A stretch of DNA of 64,000 nt from Thuidium tamariscinum. Its lineage: Eukaryota > Streptophyta > Bryopsida > Hypnales > Thuidiaceae. The translations under genes and the position numbers were made by a program. How positions within the stretch are numbered: the first letter of the stretch is position 1; every line of letters begins with the position of its first letter. The notes below the pieces were generated by a model that was not told the origin of the DNA, made no database searches, and was given only the letters and a program-made list of their open reading frames with translations. This document shows, in pieces, positions 48,915-57,694 of this stretch. Location: assembly GCA_947034885.2 (NCBI GenBank), contig OX344752.2, forward strand, positions 11,532,001-11,596,000. Direction: 5' to 3'.

Positions 48915-49406
48915 ACATAATAACAAGTACCATTGAAGCAATGAAGCATTTCAAAAATAAATCAAAATGAGTACCATTGAAGTACCATGTTGTGAAGTTT
49001 ATCATGTGAATGGCACATGCCAAGATTGTAATGAAATTTACAATTTTAACAATTTTGCAAAAAACTCAAATGAATAAAAAAAGAAAAAAAAAGTAGATGA
49101 TTGAAGCAACATTTTCTTAGTTAAACTTGAAAACATTTAAAATCAAGAGTTACATAAAAATTTAGGTTTTGACTTTCAAAATGCCCATAAGACTTGTAAT
49201 GTCCTTTTAAAGTTCTTTTTTAAAATCCCCACATTCCTTGTGGAACCAAATACACAATGTGACAATGAGACAAATGAATGTGACGAAAAGAGGTAGTCAC
49301 TACTGTTTGATTAATTTTGCTACCCCCCCTTCATTAGAAAAATCAACAACCGTTGGATTTGAATTTAAAAAAATTCCACCCCCCCTCCAAGAAAAATCAA
49401 CAACCG

Positions 49407-49566
49407 TCGGATATCGATACCAATACCGGATACTAATCCGGATATAGAATATGGATACAAAATATGGATACAAAATATTGGTACTGGTATTGAATACATA
49501 TACCAATATTTAAAATTGATGCAAATATGAACACTGATATTGAATACGGATATGGTATACAGATTA
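49407..49566 (+). repeat. Degenerate GGATA(C/T)-type tandem repeat
   Basis: ATACCAATACCGGATACTAATCCGGATATAGAATATGGATACAAAATATGGATAC and following. Short GATA/GGATAC units repeat irregularly. Confidence 0.7.
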
Positions 49567-49622
49567 TCATATAATTTATCCCATATCCTTTGTTTCTAAG
49601 CCCACCTTCTGAGAATTATGAG

Positions 49623-49757
49623 AGGGAGTGGGGGGAGGGTGGATTTACAAGTTTAAATTTTTTTAATTTAATATTTAATATTTACATTAGATTGGGAGGG
49701 GAGGGGGGTTAAAAAAGATTAATATCTAATATTTAAATCAAATTGGGAGGGGGGGAA
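49623..49757 (+). repeat. Three G-rich blocks with quadruplex potential
   Basis: GGGAGTGGGGGGAGGGTGG at 49625, GGGAGGGGAGGGGGG at 49694 and GGGAGGGGGGG at 49745. They are separated by similar AATATTTAAAT-type spacers, so this is an imperfect tandem of about 55-70 bp units. Confidence 0.7.
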
Positions 49758-49783
49758 GTGCAAAATTTTTAAATTTTTATAAT

Positions 49784-49856
49784 TTTTGAGCTCATTGTCA
49801 TTGTGACACAAATTGTCACAATGACAATGACAATGACAATGACAATGAGCTCAAAA
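49784..49856. repeat. Inverted repeat with (CAATGA)n arm
   Basis: TTTTTGAGCTCATTGTCATTGTGACA and TGTCACAATGACAATG...GAGCTCAAAA pair across a 5-base centre. The right arm is expanded by extra CAATGA units. Confidence 0.8.
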
Positions 49857-50068
49857 GAGGCAGTCACTGCCTCACACAATAACTACCTTTTGCAATGAAA
49901 TTTCGTTTCATTTGTTTCAAAAATTTAAAAACAAAACAAAACATAATAATAAGTACCATTGAAGCAATGAAGCATTTCAAAAATAAATCAAAATGAGTAC
50001 CATTGAAGTACCGTGGGCGAAGATTTATTTCGCTGATTAATGTGAAGTTTATCATGTGAATGGCACAT

Positions 50069-50901
50069 GTCTAGGTTGCCATAGGATGAACATTATCAAG
50101 CAGACTTAATAGGGCTCCAGTTCCTGCCAGATCGGTTAGTCAACAGATATGAACTTATATGCTGCATTGTACCATTTGATTCCTGCCATTTACTGAGCCT
50201 ATGTGGGAGGGAATGGGTATCAGGGTATGAGACTTTTTGGGTCTTCTTGTTAAACAAATGGTACAAAATTGCTGAATTTGGAATTGATTTTACTTATTTT
50301 ATTCTAAAAAATGATACAAAGTTGATGGATCTGGGATTGATTTATACTTATTTTATTCTAACTACTGAAACAAAATTGATGAGTAAGTTACAGTTTTTTG
50401 GAATAAGTTAGGATGCGTTTGCAGCAAGTTAATGGCATCAGTCTTCAAACACAATTAAGCTTCAGTACTGTAAGCGTCCGTATACCAAAAAAGCTGAATC
50501 TGATAACTTACAAACTAACTGCCGCTGGGTGTGAATGAAACACAGGCGTGATTTTAATTTTAATTTTGATTCATTTTTTTTAATAAACAAATGAAAACGG
50601 AATTTCATTGCCAGAAATAAAATTTTGATTCATTTTAGTTTTTCAAAGCCCGGCAGGTGTGGTGCTCTGACTCCGTAACGACATGGCCAGCATGCCAAGC
50701 CGTAGCAGCGGCCTCTGTTTGCATCTGACTCAAGGTCGGAGTTGTGCGCAGGGGGCGCGGGCGAGCGGGCAGCCTTGTGGGCGGACATGCACTGACCAAG
50801 GGGCGTTGTCGGCAAAGCAGGTTGCAAACAATGCAGCAGCTTCCAAAATAATTCAACCAAGCCTCGCTGTTTTTCAGTTGTTTGTGGGGGTGGCTCAAGC
50901 A
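50069..50901. other. Low-copy sequence with GC-rich 50.64-50.90 kb
   Basis: The last 260 bp are GC-rich with overlapping frames of 77-90 codons on both strands. I recognise no domain. J6 follows immediately. Confidence 0.35.
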
Positions 50902-51019
50902 TTAGAGGGGATTTGAGACCTCCAAAGGGCTGTTTCGGGGTTGTTTCTCGAAATTGTTCTTGTTCAAGCGGCAGAAACTGTGTTCTCGTAGTCTTCCAAT
51001 GGCCTCAAAAATCTCCTAA
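50902..51019. mobile_element. Family J MITE, internally deleted (J6)
   Basis: It starts CATTAGAGGGGATTTGAGACC and ends GGCCTCAAAAATCTCCTAATG. Only about 115 bp: both ends are intact but the T-rich centre is gone, leaving GGGGTTGTTTCTCG joined to GTTCAAGCGGCAG. Confidence 0.75.
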
Positions 51020-52315
51020 TGAGAGAGAGAAGTAAAATAAATTGAATTCGGTGCTTCAGTAGTAGGGGAAACTTGAATCACTTAGTGGCTTGCATGGGGG
51101 CTCTTTGTGCCGGTGCACAAGGAGAAGGTTGATGTACCTCCACTTGTTCTTGATGGGGATACCCAAGGTGTTGTAATTCCCAGGCTATTCCGCGAGGTTG
51201 CCTTGGTTGTTGTGTCTTGTCAATCTAGCTACGGTCGTTGAAGGCCGTATGTTTCAAAAACAAAAACAACTTGGTTCACTTAGGCTAGAAAAATGACTAC
51301 AAGAAGATCCAATATGGTAGTTGTCCAATTTGTTGTATGGGTAGACATACAAAAGGTGCAGTAACAATCCAAAATGAGAGTGCCATGTTTCATTAAATTG
51401 AACTTAGTAAGAAACAAATTGTTGTCACTACTATATTCCCCATGTGTATCTCGTTTCATGTACCTTCTATGTCATATATAGGAAATTCCATTTTGCAAAC
51501 ATAATTAGCTTTCCAATCCTTCAATCTTGTAATGGTATGGCAGCCTAAAAAAACTTAAAGAATGACAAAGAATCCTTCTTTGTGAGACAAAAGCATAGAT
51601 GTTCATCCTTGAAATTTTGTGTTAAAACAGGGAGGTCTTTGCTCAATAGTTTGACCTTCAACGAGTGGTTTTGCTTCTTCTTTCTAAGCAAATGATTCTT
51701 ATAATACCCAAAAGAATGATTTCCATGGTGACCAAGTTGGTGTTTAGGATTCTCCTTGAAGCACTCTTACATCCAATTTTTTGACAATGAACAAATTGAA
51801 AATGATTGAGTTTTCTTTCTCATCACTACTTGGATGAAAGTCATCCTAATTTGTGGAGATACTTTATAAAATTGTTGTTCTATCTAATGGTTAGATTTGG
51901 TGTTATCAAAATACATATTTTTCTAAAATTACAAGTGTGGAAATATGTCGAGTGGTTGACCAAGCCCAATTACATTGACTCTAGTTCAAAACTAGCCATG
52001 TGCAAAAAATGAGGTCATAGGTTTTAAAAATACAAAAAATGTCAGAAAATCACTATATGAAGTAGACCTTGTTTCAAATCCAACGTAATTGAATTGTGAA
52101 GGAATTTTGAAATTTCCCTTTCAAAATTTGTAGAAAAATATTGGTGATACATAGGTGAATCTCACCATATGAATGGAATCTAAGACTCAAAGTGTACGAC
52201 TTTTACATGTATATGAATTCCAAAACATTCTTCTAAATAATACTTATTGCTGATTTTTCCCAAATTGTGAATTGTGGAAAAGACTCTGGATGCTTACTGC
52301 CAAGGGTTAAGAGTT
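51020..52315. other. Intergenic, nothing recognised
   Basis: About 1.3 kb; a 68-codon plus frame at 51806 has no recognised domain. Confidence 0.5.
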
Positions 52316-52588
52316 AAGGTAGGTACACCCAAAAGTGCCATGATCCTAAAAGCGCCATTTACAATGAGCACACATTTCCAAAATCAGTCATGTTTGCAGA
52401 ATGTAGATGGCACTTTCAGAAACTGACTTTGACCGTTAATAACTTTTGCATACGGTATCCAAATCCAATGTTCTTTGGTGCGTTGGAACATGCTTTCACT
52501 TGCCAACAAAATTGCATGAAAATCTGAACAAGCTAATAACAGGAACTAGGCACAGTATGAATAAGTGGCACTTCTGAGTGTACCCACT
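52316..52588 (+). mobile_element. Family A MITE, full length (A6)
   Basis: Left TIR is AGGTAGGTACACCCAAAAG preceded by TTA; right TIR is GTGTACCCACT. It keeps the CGCCATTTACA/TGTAGATGGC subterminal inverted repeat. It gives the left end missing from A1. Confidence 0.8.
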
Positions 52589-53082
52589 AAGTCAAAAAAA
52601 TGGAATTGTATGCTAATTTGGAGTTTTCGGAACTTGTTCCTTCAGGCAGTTGCCTCTCACTTAACTTCGTCTCTTCTGCCTCTTCCATCTCTTCCATCTC
52701 TTCCATCTCTTCCATGTTCATGTCCTTTTGGATTATTGGGAATGGGAACATAACACGCAAGGCATCTGCAGGTGCTTGAGTGAAATCGAGGACGATGACA
52801 TTATCCAGAGCTCAGAGCAATGAGGTTTGCAGGGAATGGGTGCAAAGTAAACATAATGGAATGACTACAGTATTATTTTTTTTCATTTTCAGGGACCCAA
52901 AAAGTAAGAGGACCTTTTTTTTTTAAAACACATTGATTTTTTTTAAAAATTTATTTTGAAACACATGGAAAATTTCCATTGCAAGGGGAAACAGTACACA
53001 GAAGCAGCCTTGGTGATAAAACAAGAGTACTTCTATCCACAGTATATGGCCACCACTCCAGTCGGCGTAGATAAAAAACACA
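52589..53082. other. Intergenic with (TCTTCCATC)n
   Basis: Four TCTTCCATC/TCTTCCATG units at 52680-52715, then a retroposon-tail motif at 52960-52992 leading into the minisatellite. Confidence 0.5.
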
Positions 53083-53672
53083 ACACAACTGAAGAAGCCT
53101 TGTGGCCCAACACAATTCTAAGACATAGGTAAAAACGCACACAAAGAAGTCATGCGGTCCAACACAATTCAAAGATGTAGATTAGAAAAACAAACATACA
53201 AAGAAGCCATGCAACCCAACACAATTCAAAGACGTAGATGAAAAAACACAATAAGCTAGGGGGCTGTAAAAGCGACCCTTTACCAGCTGATTTGCATTTT
53301 GGGGAAGCTAAACTCCTTAAAACAATTTTTAGTAAATTTTTGTGGTAAGAAAAATGGAATTGGCATCTGACCCAAGTCGTTTAATATTTTTTGAACCTTC
53401 ATGGAATTAATTATGAATTCTTGAAGTTGAAAACACAATGGATTCTAAAAGCAACCCCCTCCTGAAATGTACACTTCCGGTACATGTTAGAGGCAAAATC
53501 TACCAGATCACTTTTAGAGACAGGGTTGCAATTACAACTCCCTACCTTACAAACATGTCATGTAGCCCAAGACAATTAAAGATATAGATGCCCCCCCAAG
53601 AGAAGTTATGCAATCCGATCCAATTCAAAGATGTAGATAGAAAAACACAACACAAAGAAGCCATGTTGCCAA
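53083..53672 (+). repeat. Minisatellite of about 55-60 bp units, split by a MITE
   Basis: Units of the form AAGAAGCCATG..CCCAACACAATTCAAAGACGTAGAT..AAAAACACAA recur at 53083-53255 and again at 53550-53672, at least five in all, with divergence between them. E7 (53257-53549) lies between. The 73-codon minus frame 52951-53172 spans this array and is not a gene. Confidence 0.75.
53257..53549 (+). mobile_element. Family E MITE inside a minisatellite (E7)
   Basis: It starts GGGGGCTGTAAAAGCGACC and ends CAACTCCCTACCTTA. The core GTCGTTTAATATTTTTTG and CTGAAATGTACACTT matches E3, E5 and E6. Minisatellite units lie on both sides. Confidence 0.65.
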
Positions 53673-53705
53673 ACTAGTTTGTTTGTTTGTTTTCAGACAA
53701 ATGGT

Positions 53706-54000
53706 GATGTGGCTTTCTTTTTAAGAAGGTTTTAAGTTGATTGGCTCCTTAACTTAGGGGGCTTTAATTGAAGGAGGCCAATTTTTGAGTGTAAAATTTT
53801 GAATATGTAATTTTTGTATGCAATTTTGGCTTTGTATGACAGATGAAACAAGGTCTTAAAAGCATATTGGCAACGGTAAAGAGGGCTATTATTTTTGTTT
53901 GGCATTTTTTGTCACATTTACCCTCATTTTTTTTCTATTGGCTTGAAGTTGCCCATTTTTTTGGGAGGAAATTGGGCATTTAATTGCCTAAAAAAACCCC
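53706..54000 (+). mobile_element. Fold-back element half-copy (H2)
   Basis: It matches the left arm and centre of H1 (ATGTGGCTTTCTTTTTAAG, GAAGGAGGCC, TTTTTGTTTGGCATT, GGGCATTTAATTGCCTAAA). The opposite arm is absent. Confidence 0.65.
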
Positions 54001-54989
54001 TTGTGCCAAACACAATACAAATACATATATATAAAATAAATAAAAACAGAGAAAAAAAATACCTCCAATACAATTGGTGTCATCTTGTAATTAATCCTTG
54101 AGTGCCGTAGTGCTCCAAATTTGGTCTCCTTCTAAGAGATATTTGACCATTATAATCTTGTAAGTTGTACAATGAAAAATTTGACAATTTTCTTTGAATT
54201 TGCCCTCCCTAACCCTCTTGCAATCTCAATAGCCACATGTCTTGAATCTTATTTTTTAATTGGTGAAGCCAGCTTGAGTGGTAGCTTCTAGCTTGCTTTA
54301 GGAATTCTCATTAAATGCTCAAGGCTTAAGAATCAAACTGTACGTCTACCAATTCTGATAGACAACTTTAGGGAGAATGACATGTAAGCTTATATTTTGA
54401 CCAATTATAAGATTATAAGGCATGGGCATTTGAATCCTTTAAACTGAAAATATTGCTCAATAGATGGAGCTCATAGTAGAAAATGAAATGAGAAGAAATA
54501 TGAAAATTTCATTGTAGAAATTAGGTATTATGTCAAATCTTAATCTTAAGATTCTCAACTTACATTATTAAATCTCATAGTAATGAATAAATTGATAAGA
54601 GTTGCATGTACTCAAACAACTTGTTCCTTTTGATACCCTAAGGTTAGTATTTAACAATGCTTTGTCTGCAAATGAGGATGTTGAGAAATAATCAAGTAAG
54701 AATGATTGTCACACTATCAAACTTCTAGGAGGAATTTGCACCTAGTGGCTCCAAATAGATAGTGGTCATCTCTAAATGGATCAATTATGCTATAATATAG
54801 AAGGTTGATTCATTACTATTTGCAAAACCGCAAGTAGAAGAGTTTATTTCAATGGCAAAAAACAAACCTATGGCAACAAGACTTGGAGATGAAGACTCCT
54901 ATGATGACTAAGATAGGACACTCAAATTGCAACTAGGCATCAAAAGCAAACATGACTTAGAGGTACATTTTGCTCAGTCTCTTAATGTA
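54001..54989. other. Intergenic, nothing recognised
   Basis: AT-rich sequence between H2 and E8. Confidence 0.5.
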
Positions 54990-55219
54990 TGAGCTCTGCA
55001 CATTTCAAGAGGTGGTCACTTTTGATGACCACTAATGATTACTTTTTTTCAACTTCAAAAATTAGTAACTAATTCCACGAAGGTCTAAAAAGTATGAGAC
55101 GACATGGTTAGGTGTCAATTACATTTTTTTTCCTAAGAAAATTTATTGAAAATTGTTTCAAAGAGCTTAGCTTGGTGATCAATTCTTAAATAGTTGCTTC
55201 ACAAGCCTCCTATCTTATG
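54990..55219 (-). mobile_element. Family E MITE, shortened (E8)
   Basis: It shares CACTTTTGATGACC..., AGTATGAGACGACATGGTTAGGTG and a right end CAAGCCTCCTATCTTA. The left TIR is not clear. It abuts family F element F3. Confidence 0.45.
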
Positions 55220-55223
55220 GGGC

Positions 55224-55867
55224 TTAACCCCTAAATGCCCGAGGTACCAAAATCTGGTGTTTGCAAAACTTTGAAGTTAAATAAATCCTAATCAAGTCGC
55301 TATTTTTAGTATTTTATATTTGTAGAAAGTTCTTTTTGAAGTCTAGTTTCAGTGTTAAAAATCCGATTTTGAAAATGAATGATAGTGATATTTCTATTCA
55401 AGATTTTGTGCAAGGGTACCCATTGCAATCTTGACTTTCTGTAGTGTTGAGAGCTCTTGAAAATGAGCCTAGATCTTGGAGAAAATATCACATTCAAAAT
55501 TCATTTACAAAAATTGTAGAGTAGATTTTGAGAAGCCATAAATTGATTGGAGTTATGCATGTTAGGCCCTTCAACCTCATTTTTTTTGGTCACCAACTTT
55601 TCAAATTTGACTCGTGAAAAGATAATAGAAAGACTTCACATCACTTTTATTGTTTTAACACCTTTACAATCAAACATTATAATCTTTCACTCGATAAGTG
55701 ATATTGTTGTGATTTCTTTTCCTATGCAATCTCTAACATGTCTAGTTTGAATTTGTACAGCTACAATTCAAAAAAATTGATACAACCTATCAAAATGTTG
55801 GGTTTTGTTGAAATTAGAGCAAATTTCAAGAAGCTCAAAAAACAGGCCTTGGGCATTTAGGGGTTAA
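55224..55867. mobile_element. Family F-related element with 17-bp TIR (F3)
   Basis: A 644-bp element with perfect TIRs TTAACCCCTAAATGCCC and GGGCATTTAGGGGTTAA. The TIR matches the ends of F2 and F6 copies but the interior differs, so it may be a deletion derivative or a relative sharing ends. Flanks are GGC on both sides. No coding frame. Confidence 0.7.
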
Positions 55868-56221
55868 GGCAATACTTGCGACAGAAGTTTATAAGCTGCT
55901 ACACTCCTGTCCTATCTTCTCTGAAAAGGGTTTGAAAAATAAATTTGAGACCACATTATTTGGACCGAGCGTCCTCCTGCTAGGTCGTTTTTGTGGCTTT
56001 GTTTTTGATTTTTCCTTGTCTGTGCTCGTTTCTCTTCATTGTCCAGCCTTTGGCTTGGCTGTTTTTGTTTGGTGATTTTTTTTTAATGCAAAGGTTCTTC
56101 CATTTGTTCAAAAAAAATAAAAACAAAAATTGAGTCCAAGTCAGACAGACAGGCAACATCCTGCAAGATAAAAAACCCACCAAGGTGGGGTTGCACATGC
56201 GTCCCTGCTGGTGGGAAGGAG
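55868..56221. other. Low-copy flank with a retroposon-tail motif
   Basis: TTTTTTTTAATGCAAAGGTTCTTCCATTTGTTCAAAAAAAAT at about 56080. The minus frame 55980-56240 is not convincing. Confidence 0.4.
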
Positions 56222-56455
56222 ATGCCAAATACAGACACACATCATGGCTCTGTTGACAGTAAGATCCCCATATTCCTCCAAGGCAACACGTTTGGGTCCT
56301 TGGGAACTTGGGAAGAGCCTGCTAAGCTACAGGGAAAACTCATTGTCGAGTTCTATCATGCAATGGATTCCCTTGCAGCTGGAACATACTGCATTAAGTG
56401 CCAATTGTCAGTGCTCCAGTCGACAGTTGGCATCGGCACTGCTAAGATAACTTAA
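56222..56455 (+). CDS. Possible small gene or terminal exon of an unknown protein
   Basis: Seventy-seven codons start MPNTDTHHG and end with TAA. The frame stays open about 45 bases upstream of this ATG. The translation has balanced amino-acid use (for example FLQGNTFGSLGTWEEPAKLQ), unlike the homopolymer-rich shadow frames elsewhere. It is convergent with the RME-8-like gene and lies in low-copy sequence. I do not recognise a family. It could be a terminal exon with a splice acceptor upstream, a gene fragment, or chance. Confidence 0.25.
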   Translation: MPNTDTHHGSVDSKIPIFLQGNTFGSLGTWEEPAKLQGKLIVEFYHAMDSLAAGTYCIKCQLSVLQSTVGIGTAKIT

Positions 56456-57694
56456 GCTTAGAGAAAAAAAACACGCACACACTCATTCTCTCAAGGCTCG
56501 ACTGTGCACGCCGCTCGAGGTTCATCAGAGCATTCAAATCAAAAGAGCCATAGCAATACGGACAATAACTTATGGCCCACAACACGGTTGGACACAGTCA
56601 GGTGGGAAGAGAGATACAGTTCCAATCAGGTTTAAGTTATTTAGAAGCAGAAACAGTAGTCTGACTTATTCTAGAGCACACTGATCTTCACGAAAAAATC
56701 ACACAATGGAAAGACTCAATGACTGTCTGAAACGGGGAAAATCCTTCTCTTACTTGTAATACTGGGTTCAACAGATCGTTGTGTGTGACCTGGTTTGCAA
56801 GAATCTCTAAATGATAGTGTACATAGTTTCAACCATGGAGTGACAAATACTGTTATTCCTAAGTCATCCATGAGATGCAAATTTTGCACCAGTGGTAGTG
56901 AGTGTATTCTCTGCTTACTAGTTGGAGTCCTACAGAAAGTACTCTAACGTTTACTTCAAATGCTACAATTTATGCGAGTTACCTAACTGACTCCTCTGGA
57001 TCTTTACACTCCGTTCGTGACTGTATCCTAATCTACGTTTGATATGTACATACAGAATATTCTAAACCTATACAAAGTTGGAAACTGAAAGGCTTACAGG
57101 AAGGTAAGAATCATCAGTCACCTTCAGTTGCAGCGCCTAGAACGAATTTGGCAGGATTTTTCTTGCCAATAAGTCAAGTGAGATCTTTCACTTGAGGATG
57201 TATACTTGTTACTGTTTTAAAAAGGTTATTGAATGAGCACCCTTATGCAAACTCCACGCCTTCGATTCTGAGTTTCAAACACAACAGTCCTCGTTAGACT
57301 TCAGAGAGAAACACACTTAATTAGAAACTATTAGAACAAGATCCCCATGTTCTAATAGAAAGGCAACTGCACATATAAACATGCACGTGACGCCTCATTT
57401 TTGCAAAACACAAGCCGTCAGTAGAAAGGTGTGACCAAGACAGGAATTTCGGTCAATTTAGCCCGTTTCAAGAAATTCTAGACCACAAAAATAAAGAAAA
57501 TCTTCTTCCTGATTCATGAGGTCTGCCTAGGGTCATAGAGACCTTATGAGTCATGATCACTGCGGTCATAGAGATTCCTTAGAAGTCATGGGGAGGATTC
57601 TATACGTTCACCAAGCAGTGTAATTTAATTAGGAAACCATTTCGAAGTGTAGAAAATTATGGTGCATGTGATTACCTCTCCACCTTAATCCTCC
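56456..57694. other. 3' flank of the RME-8-like gene, low-copy, no gene seen
   Basis: This is about 1.2 kb between the gene's stop codon and a small plus-strand open frame ending at 56455. Base composition is less AT-rich than the repeat region and I see none of the window's repeat families. It should contain the 3' UTR and polyadenylation site of the minus-strand gene, but I could not assign a clear AATAAA. Confidence 0.5.

Larger units (their letters stand above)
48326..50068 (+). repeat. Segmental repeat, three to four diverged copies
   Basis: A roughly 220-bp module (AATTTTAACAATTTTGCAAAAAACTCAAATGAA ... AATGTCCTTTTAAAGTTC) occurs near 48330, 48630 and 49030. The companion module AAGTACCATTGAAG...AATGGCACATGCC occurs near 48545, 48925 and 49950. 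The order suggests tandem or segmental duplication of a roughly 400-bp unit. The two paired 60-90-codon frames here are shadows. Confidence 0.8.
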
